Positions 1 through 5,939 of a stretch of DNA of 5,939 nucleotides are shown here, piece after piece (the first letter of the stretch is position 1; the number at the start of each line of letters is the position of its first letter). Position numbers and translations under genes: made by a program. This stretch comes from Pseudomonadota bacterium. Lineage in GTDB: Bacteria; Pseudomonadota; Alphaproteobacteria; HIMB59; GCA-002718135. The DNA lies in assembly GCA_027625355.1 (NCBI GenBank), contig JAQBWI010000071.1:1-5939 (forward strand), read 5' to 3'. The notes below the pieces were generated by a model. That model did no database searches and was not told where the DNA came from. It worked only from the letters and a program-made list of their open reading frames with translations.

Positions 1-228
1 GAAAAACAAAAAACAATTAAAAAAGCATCAAAAAAAACTTTAAATTCTAAAAAGAAAAAAAATTCTAAATCAGTAAAAAGCTCATCTAAAGTAAAAAAAA
101 CTTCTAAAGCTCTAAAAAATGTAAAGAAAAAAGCTGTTCCTAAGAAAAAGAAAGAATTACAAAAAGTAAAACCAAAAGCAAAAGTAGAAAAAAAACCAAA
201 AACAAAACTAGAGAAAAAACCTAAGAAA
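1..228 (+). other. Lysine-rich N-terminal tail of RpoD
   Basis: Within the rpoD frame, visible residues 1-76 contain 36 lysines, no arginine and only four acidic residues, with Ala, Ser, Thr, Val and Pro between. The composition resembles histone H1-type or other disordered nucleic-acid-binding tails. A short imperfect repeat, EKKPK, occurs at 63-67 and 71-75. The tail precedes the folded region 1.1 and continues beyond the left edge. It is probably disordered. Lysine-rich coding in an AT-rich genome is partly favoured by A-rich codons, so composition bias alone could inflate the signal. Confidence 0.8.
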
Positions 229-2166
229 ATTGTATCTTTCGATGACCATATAAAAGAAATAATCACAAAACTATTTGATAAACATAAAGTTGATGGAATT
301 TACACAAGCAAAATAATTGAAAAAGCTATTCCAAAAAAATTTAGAATTCCAGAAAATATTTTAAAAGTAGAAGACTTTCTAAAAAATAATAACATAAATA
401 TAGTTTCTGAAAAAGAAGCTGCTGATCTTAATAAAACTGCTAAAGAAGAATCATCAAAAAAAAATGAAGAAAGCTCAGAAGAAGAAAAAAAACAAACAGG
501 AAAAACTGATGATCCAGTAAGGTTATATTTAAGAGATATGGGGGCGGTTGAGCTTCTAAGTAGAGAAGGGGAGATAGCTATAGCAAAAAGAATTGAAGCA
601 GGTCGTGAAAAAATGATTGGTGCGATATGCGAAAGTCCAATGACAATACGCTCAATAATAAACTGGAAAGATTCTATAAAAGATGGAACAATGCTTCTTC
701 GAGACATTGTGGACTTAGAAGCAACTTACGACATGTCTGACATTGGAGATAGTAAGATAGATGATACTCTTCAGTTAATTGAGGGGGCTGCAAAAAAACA
801 GGATAAGCCAAAAGAACAAAAAAACATATCAAACGACAATAGCCAAGAAGAAAGTTCTGGAGAAACTGTAGAGGAAGACGATGACGATGAGGGATTAAAT
901 GTATCTTTAGCTGCAATGGAAGAAAAATTAAAACCTAAAGTACTTAAGGACTTTGATGATATTACTAAATTATTCAAAAAACTTCAAAAATCTAGTGCTG
1001 ATTATATTAACTCAGATTCAAAGAATACAACATCCTTTTTAAGTTTAGAAAAAAAATATAAAAAAATCCAAAAGGAAATGGTCATTGCTATGAAAGCAGT
1101 GCATTTTAATTCATCAACAATTGAGGCACTAATGGAGTCTCTTTATGAGTTGAATAAAAAATTATTAGTAAGAGAAGGCCGTATGCTCAGACTTGCAACA
1201 GGTGAAGGAGTTAAGAGAGAGTCTTTTATTGAACATTACTTAAACTTTAATTTTGAAAAAAACTGGATTCAAAATTTATTAAATCTTAATGATAAAAATT
1301 GGGAAAAATTTATTAATAAAAATCACATTGAGATTAATAAGTTAATTGATGAAATAAAAGAAATACAAGAAGCCTCTGAATTACCATTAACAGAATTTAG
1401 AAGAATAGTTGGAACAGTTCAACAGGGAGAGAGATCGGCAAATCGTGCAAAAAAAGAGATGATTGAGTCAAATTTACGTTTAGTAATTTCTATTGCAAAA
1501 AAATATACCAACAGAGGATTGCAGTTTTTAGATTTAATTCAGGAGGGTAATATTGGTTTAATGAAGGCTGTAGACAAGTTTGAGTATAGAAGAGGTTATA
1601 AGTTTTCTACTTATGCTACTTGGTGGATTAGGCAGGCTATAACTAGATCAATAGCAGATCAGGCAAGAACAATTAGAATTCCAGTACACATGATAGAAAC
1701 AATTAACAAAATTGTTCGAACGACAAGACAAATAATGTCTGAGATAGGTAGGGAGCCAACTCCAAATGAGCTAGCAGATCGATTACATATGCCTTTAGAT
1801 AAAGTTAAAAAAGTATTAAAAATAGCTAAAGAGCCAATTAGTCTTGAGACACCAGTAGGTGACGAGGAAGATAGTTCACTTGGTGATTTTATTGAAGACA
1901 AGAATGCGTTAATACCAATAGAAGCTGCAGTTAAAAGTTCATTAAGAGACACAACTACAAGTATTTTATCTTCTCTTACACCTCGAGAAGAAAGAGTTTT
2001 AAGAATGCGTTTTGGTATTGGTATGAATAGTGACCACACTCTTGAGGAAGTTGGCCAACAATTTAGTGTAACAAGAGAGAGAATCCGTCAAATTGAAGCA
2101 AAAGCTCTTCGCAAATTAAAACACCCTACAAGGGCAAGAAAACTTAAAACATTTTTAGACGAATAA
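1..2166 (+). CDS. rpoD: RNA polymerase primary sigma factor RpoD (sigma-70), 5'-partial
   Basis: Housekeeping sigma subunit that directs RNA polymerase to -10/-35 promoters. The frame is open from base 1 with no in-frame ATG before 538, and that ATG lies inside conserved region 1.2, so the real start is upstream of the window. At least 721 residues are present, against 613 in E. coli RpoD. Numbering from base 1: a lysine-rich tail (1-76); region 1.1 (about 81-142); an acidic Ser/Glu linker; region 1.2 beginning DDPVRLYLRDMG (170-181); a non-conserved insert (about 214-460) with the acidic run EEDDDDE (291-297); region 2 (484-564), including DLIQEGNIGLMKAVDKFEY and the -10-binding segment YKFSTYATWWIRQ (533-545); region 3 (565 to about 640) with the 3.2 finger around SLETPVGDEEDSSLGDF (614-630); and region 4 (657-715), with the -35 helix-turn-helix at 681-700. 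All core regions are intact. RpoD rather than RpoH or RpoS is supported by region 1.1 plus the large insert. The stop codon abuts the ATG of the next gene. Confidence 0.97.
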   Translation, partial: EKQKTIKKASKKTLNSKKKKNSKSVKSSSKVKKTSKALKNVKKKAVPKKKKELQKVKPKAKVEKKPKTKLEKKPKKIVSFDDHIKEIITKLFDKHKVDGIYTSKIIEKAIPKKFRIPENILKVEDFLKNNNINIVSEKEAADLNKTAKEESSKKNEESSEEEKKQTGKTDDPVRLYLRDMGAVELLSREGEIAIAKRIEAGREKMIGAICESPMTIRSIINWKDSIKDGTMLLRDIVDLEATYDMSDIGDSKIDDTLQLIEGAAKKQDKPKEQKNISNDNSQEESSGETVEEDDDDEGLNVSLAAMEEKLKPKVLKDFDDITKLFKKLQKSSADYINSDSKNTTSFLSLEKKYKKIQKEMVIAMKAVHFNSSTIEALMESLYELNKKLLVREGRMLRLATGEGVKRESFIEHYLNFNFEKNWIQNLLNLNDKNWEKFINKNHIEINKLIDEIKEIQEASELPLTEFRRIVGTVQQGERSANRAKKEMIESNLRLVISIAKKYTNRGLQFLDLIQEGNIGLMKAVDKFEYRRGYKFSTYATWWIRQAITRSIADQARTIRIPVHMIETINKIVRTTRQIMSEIGREPTPNELADRLHMPLDKVKKVLKIAKEPISLETPVGDEEDSSLGDFIEDKNALIPIEAAVKSSLRDTTTSILSSLTPREERVLRMRFGIGMNSDHTLEEVGQQFSVTRERIRQIEAKALRKLKHPTRARKLKTFLDE

Positions 2167-2994
2167 ATGGAGTTAACCCTGCTCGGCACAGGATGTCCTA
2201 GCGTTGATCATAAGCGTTTTGGGCCATCAAATTTAGTTTCAACAAAAAATACGAAAATTTTAGTAGATTGTGGATCGGGAATTACTCAAAGACTTCATGA
2301 GTTAGAAGTTTCTTCAGCAAATATTGATGCATTATTGTTTACTCATCTTCATTCTGATCATGCAGTAGACTTATATCAATTAATAGTTTCTTCATGGCAT
2401 TCTTATAGAACTAAGCCGTGGAAAATATATGGTCCAAAAGGAACTAAAAAGTTCGTAAAAAAAATTATGGATGCGTGGGCTGATGAGAGAAAATTAAGAA
2501 TATCTTATGAATCAAGAGCTTCAGCAAAAGCTTTTGATATTCAGGTAACTGAATTTAAATCTATTGGAAATATAAAAATTAAAGATTTAAGTATTAAATA
2601 TTTTGAAGTTGATCACAAACCTGTAAAATTTGCCTATGGATTTTGTTTTACTAATAAAAATAAAAAATTAACAATTAGTGGAGACACTAGACCATGTGAA
2701 AATTTAATGAAATATGCACAACAATCAGATGTATTACTTCATGAAGTCTTTATCGAAGGAGAAATATTACAAATAAATAAAATGCGTACAAAAACAACTC
2801 TTCATAATGTTCAAAGTTATCACACCACTTCTACGCAAGTTGGCAAAGTTGCTTTTATTGCTAGAGCTAAAAAATTAGTTTTAACACATTTTGTACCAAC
2901 CAGATTTAATAAAAATAATCTTAAGAAAGTAGTTAAAAAAGATTTTGGTAAAGATCCTGTTATAGGAGAAGACTTAATGACTATTGAAGTTTAA
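2167..2994 (+). CDS. MBL-fold metallo-hydrolase, RNase Z/ElaC-like
   Basis: Predicted cytoplasmic di-metal hydrolase of 275 residues; no signal peptide or membrane segment is seen. Visible motifs are the first beta strand MELTLLGTGCP (1-11), D34 in VDCGSG, the signature THLHSDH with H60, H62, D64 and H65, H150 in VDHKP, D173 in SGDTRP, and H241 in LTHFVPTRF. These match the ligand order of the RNase Z/arylsulfatase branch of the metallo-beta-lactamase superfamily. YHTTSTQVGKVA (218-229), with H219, resembles the HST motif that carries an RNase Z catalytic histidine. The protein is shorter than typical bacterial RNase Z (about 300 residues), and I see no clear long exosite arm after YGPKG (88-92), so true tRNA 3' processing is uncertain. 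The ATG immediately follows the rpoD stop with no recognisable Shine-Dalgarno, suggesting translational coupling. The start fits because the first beta strand begins at residue 2. Confidence 0.88.
   Translation: MELTLLGTGCPSVDHKRFGPSNLVSTKNTKILVDCGSGITQRLHELEVSSANIDALLFTHLHSDHAVDLYQLIVSSWHSYRTKPWKIYGPKGTKKFVKKIMDAWADERKLRISYESRASAKAFDIQVTEFKSIGNIKIKDLSIKYFEVDHKPVKFAYGFCFTNKNKKLTISGDTRPCENLMKYAQQSDVLLHEVFIEGEILQINKMRTKTTLHNVQSYHTTSTQVGKVAFIARAKKLVLTHFVPTRFNKNNLKKVVKKDFGKDPVIGEDLMTIEV
2991..2994. other. Shared TTAA holding both convergent stop codons
   Basis: The plus-strand MBL gene ends with TAA at 2992-2994, and the minus-strand PanB-like gene ends with TAA read from 2993 to 2991. The two genes overlap by 4 bases. 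No GC-rich hairpin with a T-tract is visible on either side, so any terminator must lie inside coding sequence or depend on Rho. Confidence 0.9.
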
Positions 2995-3818
2995 CCAATT
3001 TTATTCAAAAATTTTTCATATTCGTTATCTTCAATGCCAACAATATTTTTTGGAGTTGGAAACTCATTGCTAATAACATCATTGACGAATTTCTTTAGTC
3101 CTTCAACTGTGTCATTTAATAAATTATCGTATGATTTATTTGTATCTTTAAACACTTTAGCATGTTTTGGAACTCTATCAGTATTTGTTCCAATTACATC
3201 CTGAATAAATAAAAACTCAACATCACATTTTGGTCCACTACCCATTGAGAGTGTAAGCAGGTCAACTTTTTTCGTTATAATTTCTGCTACGCGGTCAGGC
3301 ACACATTCTACTTCTAAACCAATCGCTCCAGCGTTGTCGTAAGCTAGTGCATTTTGATACACTTTAAAAGCAGACTCTGCATCTTTACCAACAGCTTTAA
3401 ATCCACCTGTCCAAGTACTTTTATAAGGTATTAAACCGATGTGGCTTACAGCTGGTAATCCCTCATTACGAAGCGCTTCAATATACCCTGGGCTATTTCC
3501 ACAATATACTGCATCAGCGCCATTATCTCTTGCAATGAGAGCAGCTTCAATAGCTTTTTCTTTTGAAGGTAATTGGCCAAGTCCATAAATCATAAAGGTA
3601 TTTGATGCAGCTTTTCGTATGTCACTAATATGCGCATCACGAAACCATTTATTTGTGGGAACGTCAGTTCTTAAAGTTTCTTTATTAAAAGATACAATTA
3701 AAATATCTATCCCTGCTTGTTCCGACGCATAAGCCTCAAGAGAGTTAGTAACGTATAACTCAGTTAATTTTTGTTTACCTTTTTTTTCAAATAAATCTTT
3801 AACAGTTAATTTTGCCAT
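2991..3818 (-). CDS. PanB-like protein (PEP mutase/ketopantoate hydroxymethyltransferase fold) with altered metal site
   Basis: 275 residues, close to PanB length (264 in E. coli). The second half follows PanB well: SHIGLIP (125-131; PanB GHLGLTP), TGGFKAVGK (137-145; PanB FGGYKVQGR), VECVP (170-174; PanB LECVP, whose Glu is the catalytic E181), LSMGSG (190-195; PanB IGIGAG), QDVIG (206-210) and VPKHAKVF. The first half keeps the spacing but not the chemistry. PanB VGDS reads VSFN (42-45), LADLP reads IYGLG (77-81), and KIEGG reads YCGNS (105-109). The Mg ligands D45, D84 and E114 and the substrate lysine K112 therefore appear to be missing. I infer a TIM-barrel homologue with another activity, perhaps a retro-aldol or lyase step, rather than pantothenate synthesis. 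It is last in the minus-strand operon; its ATG overlaps the stop of the GH4 gene by one base (TAATG), and no Shine-Dalgarno is apparent. Annotation pipelines would probably label it PanB. Confidence 0.8.
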   Translation of the reverse strand: MAKLTVKDLFEKKGKQKLTELYVTNSLEAYASEQAGIDILIVSFNKETLRTDVPTNKWFRDAHISDIRKAASNTFMIYGLGQLPSKEKAIEAALIARDNGADAVYCGNSPGYIEALRNEGLPAVSHIGLIPYKSTWTGGFKAVGKDAESAFKVYQNALAYDNAGAIGLEVECVPDRVAEIITKKVDLLTLSMGSGPKCDVEFLFIQDVIGTNTDRVPKHAKVFKDTNKSYDNLLNDTVEGLKKFVNDVISNEFPTPKNIVGIEDNEYEKFLNKIG

Positions 3819-5182
3819 TAAGAGTAATTAGGTAAATAACTTCCATGAGCTTCTATCATTTTATCTGTCATAGAATAAATTTCATCAATTGTTAAGTTTG
3901 CAGCAGTCAGCGGGTCCAACAAAGCGGCATGATAGATGTGTTCTCTTTTTTTTGTAATAGCTGCTTCAGCAGTTAAAATTTGAACATTAATATTTGTTCG
4001 CATCAATGCTGCTAAATGTTCTGGCAAGCGACCAAATCTTTGTGGTGAGATACCTTTAGAATTAATAATACAAGGAACCTCCACACAACAGTTAAGTGGA
4101 AGATTATCGATATAACCATCATTCATTACATTAGCATTGATGGTAACTTCATTATTATTGACAACACCATCCATTATAAAAGATGCATATTCATTACTTC
4201 GTTCTAAAGGCTCATCATATATGGGCGTCATATTTTTTTCTAGCTGATCCCAAAGTTTAATACTAATTTCACATCGATCAATATATTCTTCAATTGGAAT
4301 TTTATATTGATCAATAACATCTTGTCTATTTTGCTTAATGAACCACGGAACGTATTCGGCAAAATGTTCACTAGACTCTGTAACAAAATAACCAAAACGT
4401 CTTAGTATTTCGTATCTTACTTTTTCGTGCAAAACTTTGCCTGAGTAATCTGTCTCTTTTTTACTTCTGGAAGATAGCATTTCATCATTAACTATTTTAT
4501 CAGCTATATCTTTTAAACGTGGATATAAATCTTCAGCCGTTTTGCCATTGGCTTTCTTTTCAAATTTTTGATAAAATGCCATGTGATTAATTCCAGCACA
4601 TAGGTAATCAATATCTTCAATATTTTCACCTAAATCCTTTGCTAGCATTTCAGCCGTACCTTGGACCGAGTGACATAGACCTAATGTTTTAATTCCTGGA
4701 AAAGATTTATTAATAGCGATCATATTAGCACACATTGGATTTACGTATTGTAACCAAATTGCCTTGGGGCAAATCTCCATTATGTCTTTTGCAATATCAA
4801 GTAATACGGGAATAGTTCTGAGAGCTCTCATAATTCCACCAATACCAAGTGTATCAGCAATAGTTTGTTTTAGACCATATTGGCTGGGAATTTCAAAATC
4901 TATAACGGTAGAAGGTTTATAACCCCCAACCTGTATAGTCGTTTGTACAAAATTTGCCTTAACTAATGATTCTTTTCTATCTGTGTGTGAAGTAATCTTT
5001 GGAGACGCATTTAATTTTTTTGAAATAACATTTAATAATTCATGGGATGCTTTTAATCTTACTGGATCAATATCTTGTAAAGCTATCTCCATGTTCTTAA
5101 ATTTTTCAATTGATAATAAATCAGTTACTATATTTTTAGTAAACACAGCACTACCTGCGCCTATGATTGTTAATTTAATCAT
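3818..5182 (-). CDS. GH4 family alpha-galactosidase, MelA-like (NAD- and Mn-dependent)
   Basis: 454 residues, about the length of E. coli MelA (451), and collinear with it as I recall that sequence. It carries the N-terminal Rossmann motif IIGAGSAVF (6-14) for NAD, DIDPVRL (37-43), QVGGYKP (84-90), QTIADTLGIGGIMRALRTIP (106-125), YVNPM (146-150), LCHSVQGTAE (169-178), CAGINHMAFY (195-204), YFVTESSEHFAEYVPWFIK, DNLPLNCCVEVPC, and HLAALMRTNINVQ near the C-terminus. C170 and H200 are the expected Mn ligands. GH4 enzymes cleave glycosides by an oxidation-elimination route that needs catalytic NAD. The CHSV signature (170-173) is the subfamily motif associated with alpha-galactosidases rather than phospho-glucosidases or alpha-glucosidases. 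No signal peptide is seen, so it acts on an imported substrate. The start overlaps the upstream oxygenase stop by 8 bases, which implies translational coupling. The exact substrate (melibiose, galactosylglycerol or another galactoside) cannot be read from the sequence. Confidence 0.93.
   Translation of the reverse strand: MIKLTIIGAGSAVFTKNIVTDLLSIEKFKNMEIALQDIDPVRLKASHELLNVISKKLNASPKITSHTDRKESLVKANFVQTTIQVGGYKPSTVIDFEIPSQYGLKQTIADTLGIGGIMRALRTIPVLLDIAKDIMEICPKAIWLQYVNPMCANMIAINKSFPGIKTLGLCHSVQGTAEMLAKDLGENIEDIDYLCAGINHMAFYQKFEKKANGKTAEDLYPRLKDIADKIVNDEMLSSRSKKETDYSGKVLHEKVRYEILRRFGYFVTESSEHFAEYVPWFIKQNRQDVIDQYKIPIEEYIDRCEISIKLWDQLEKNMTPIYDEPLERSNEYASFIMDGVVNNNEVTINANVMNDGYIDNLPLNCCVEVPCIINSKGISPQRFGRLPEHLAALMRTNINVQILTAEAAITKKREHIYHAALLDPLTAANLTIDEIYSMTDKMIEAHGSYLPNYS
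5175..5182 (-). other. 8-base overlap between oxygenase stop and GH4 start
   Basis: On the minus strand ATGATTAA holds the GH4 start codon (5182-5180) and the oxygenase stop codon TAA (5177-5175) in different frames. No strong Shine-Dalgarno precedes the ATG, so ribosome re-initiation is the likely mode of translation. Confidence 0.85.
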
Positions 5183-5915
5183 TTTTATAGTCCATGATTG
5201 CGCTAGAAGGTGAGACTTTTAAACGAGTATAACTTGCATGTGCAATTTCTTTATATGGGCTATTAGATTTGACGTTAAAACAAACAATAAGAGTTCTTCT
5301 AGAATTTTTAGATTTATTGGCATCGGATGAATGTAATAAATTTGAATGAAAGAAAAGTGCATCACCTGGTTCAGCAGTTATGTAAACACATTCATGTCTT
5401 TTTTCTAACTCAGTAATTCTCTCCATATCAGCAGTTTGTTCGGGTGTATCAGATACACCGTGTCCAATTCTGCCAACTTTGTGAGACCCTTTAAGTACTT
5501 TTAAGCATCCATTCTCTTTTGTGGCTTTGTCTAACATTATAAAACATGAAGCCATGTCGGGATATAAGCATGCATTGTGATACCAATAGCCATAATCTTG
5601 ATGCCAATCAAACCCACCATCTCCTGGTTTTTTCCAAATAATCTTTGAGTGATAATGATAAACTTCATCTCCAAGAAAATTTTCCATAGGTTTTACAATT
5701 CGTTCATTTGTAGAGAATTTACCAAACAAATCGTCAGATGGGTGATTCCATATTGTTAAATTTAGATTACCAGTTGAACTTCTAGTTTTACGAGATTGAT
5801 TTTCTTTATCTGAATTTGAGTTAATGAAATTTATTAATTTTTTAATCTCATCATCAGTGAAGAGTTGTTTTTTGATAATAAAACCGTTTTTATTAAATTC
5901 ATTTAAATCTGACAT
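5175..5915 (-). CDS. Phytanoyl-CoA dioxygenase (PhyH) family Fe(II)/2-oxoglutarate oxygenase
   Basis: 246-residue cytoplasmic oxygenase, full length for the family. The N-terminus FNKNGFIIKKQLFTDDEIKKL (7-27) is the usual PhyH opening. The double-stranded beta-helix core carries the facial triad H105 and D107 in WHQDYGYW (104-111), with H195 as the distal ligand in LLHSSDANKSKNSRR (193-207). R206 or R207 is the likely 2-oxoglutarate carboxylate anchor. KENGCLKVLKGSHK (133-146) and AEPGDALFFHS (181-191) are further family hallmarks. Members hydroxylate small molecules at the expense of O2 and 2-oxoglutarate; the WHQD(Y/F)G motif also occurs in ectoine hydroxylases, but the substrate here is unknown. 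It is the first gene of the visible minus-strand operon and has a good ribosome binding site. Its stop lies inside the GH4 gene (ATGATTAA overlap). Confidence 0.92.
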   Translation of the reverse strand: MSDLNEFNKNGFIIKKQLFTDDEIKKLINFINSNSDKENQSRKTRSSTGNLNLTIWNHPSDDLFGKFSTNERIVKPMENFLGDEVYHYHSKIIWKKPGDGGFDWHQDYGYWYHNACLYPDMASCFIMLDKATKENGCLKVLKGSHKVGRIGHGVSDTPEQTADMERITELEKRHECVYITAEPGDALFFHSNLLHSSDANKSKNSRRTLIVCFNVKSNSPYKEIAHASYTRLKVSPSSAIMDYKND

Positions 5916-5939
5916 AAATAATCTCCATTTCTTAAAAGT
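5916..5939. other. Short upstream region of the minus-strand operon
   Basis: These 24 bases are the only non-coding stretch in the window. Apart from the Shine-Dalgarno they are too short to show a -10/-35 promoter, which must lie beyond the right edge if the operon starts here. Confidence 0.6.
5923..5926 (-). promoter_or_regulatory. Ribosome binding site of the PhyH-family gene
   Basis: Read on the minus strand, GGAG is followed by a 7-base spacer and then ATG (ggagattatttatg). This supports the ATG at 5915 as the true start. It is the only strong Shine-Dalgarno before a gene in this window; the other three visible starts abut or overlap the upstream gene. Confidence 0.75.

Noticed and set aside
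1..240. A-rich low-complexity DNA as a possible non-coding or regulatory repeat
   Set aside because: It is continuous with the rpoD frame, shows codon structure (mixed AAA/AAG lysines with interspersed residues), and runs directly into region 1.1.
300..707. Minus-strand reading frame encoding a hydrophobic 135-residue protein
   Set aside because: It lies antisense to rpoD regions 1.1-1.2. Its Phe/Ser/Leu-rich composition is what the complement of lysine- and glutamate-rich coding produces.
674..977. Two short minus-strand frames antisense to the rpoD insert
   Set aside because: They overlap the rpoD non-conserved insert, have no recognisable domain, and their serine runs mirror the acidic GAT/GAC/GAA codons opposite.
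1659..2039. 126-residue minus-strand frame
   Set aside because: It is antisense to the most conserved sigma regions 2.4-4, with no motif of its own.
538..2166. The ATG at 538 as the start of a 542-residue sigma factor
   Set aside because: It falls inside conserved region 1.2 (DDPVRLYLRDMG), and the same frame continues open to base 1 through a recognisable region 1.1, so it is an internal methionine.
2991..3818. Calling this gene panB
   Set aside because: The metal-binding aspartates and glutamate of PanB appear to be replaced and the neighbours are not pantothenate genes, so the symbol would mislead.
4983..5213. 76-residue plus-strand frame over the GH4 start
   Set aside because: It is antisense to the NAD-binding N-terminus of the GH4 gene and to the oxygenase 3' end, and it has no recognisable domain.
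5175..5915. Ectoine hydroxylase (EctD) as a specific call for the oxygenase
   Set aside because: The WHQD(Y/F)GYW similarity is shared widely in the PhyH superfamily, there are no ectABC neighbours here, and the residues after the motif differ from EctD.

Overview
This AT-rich window is almost entirely coding. The style suggests a free-living, genome-streamlined marine alphaproteobacterium, with Pelagibacterales (SAR11) or a similar AT-rich lineage as the best guess. The grounds are low G+C, lysine- and asparagine-rich proteins with AGA as the main arginine codon, genes that abut or overlap by a few bases, and an RpoD with a large acidic insert between regions 1.2 and 2. The lineage is an inference from style; no taxonomic marker was compared.

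Left half, plus strand. Bases 1-2166 are the 3' part of rpoD, the primary sigma factor. The frame is open from the first base, so the true start lies upstream of the window. The visible N-terminus is an unusual lysine-rich tail (36 of the first 76 visible residues), followed by regions 1.1, 1.2, the non-conserved insert, and regions 2, 3 and 4. The stop codon directly abuts the ATG of a metallo-beta-lactamase-fold hydrolase with RNase Z/ElaC-like motifs (2167-2994).

Right half, minus strand. Three tightly linked genes read leftward: a phytanoyl-CoA dioxygenase (PhyH)-family Fe(II)/2-oxoglutarate oxygenase (5915-5175), a GH4 alpha-galactosidase of the MelA type (5182-3818) and a PanB-like protein (3818-2991). 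They overlap by 8 bases and 1 base and look like one translationally coupled operon whose promoter, and perhaps more genes, lie to the right. The PanB-like protein keeps the C-terminal half of the ketopantoate hydroxymethyltransferase pattern but has apparently lost all three Mg ligands, so it is probably not a pantothenate enzyme. The set may be a catabolic cassette for a galactoside or related glycosylated compound: the oxygenase modifies it, the GH4 enzyme cuts the glycosidic bond, and the PanB-like protein acts on a released acid. That pathway is a hypothesis.

The two halves converge with both stop codons inside a single TTAA (2991-2994), leaving no room for a conventional intergenic terminator. 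I see no tRNA, rRNA, insertion sequence, CRISPR array or riboswitch. The only non-coding bases are the 24 at the right end, which hold a clear ribosome binding site for the oxygenase gene.
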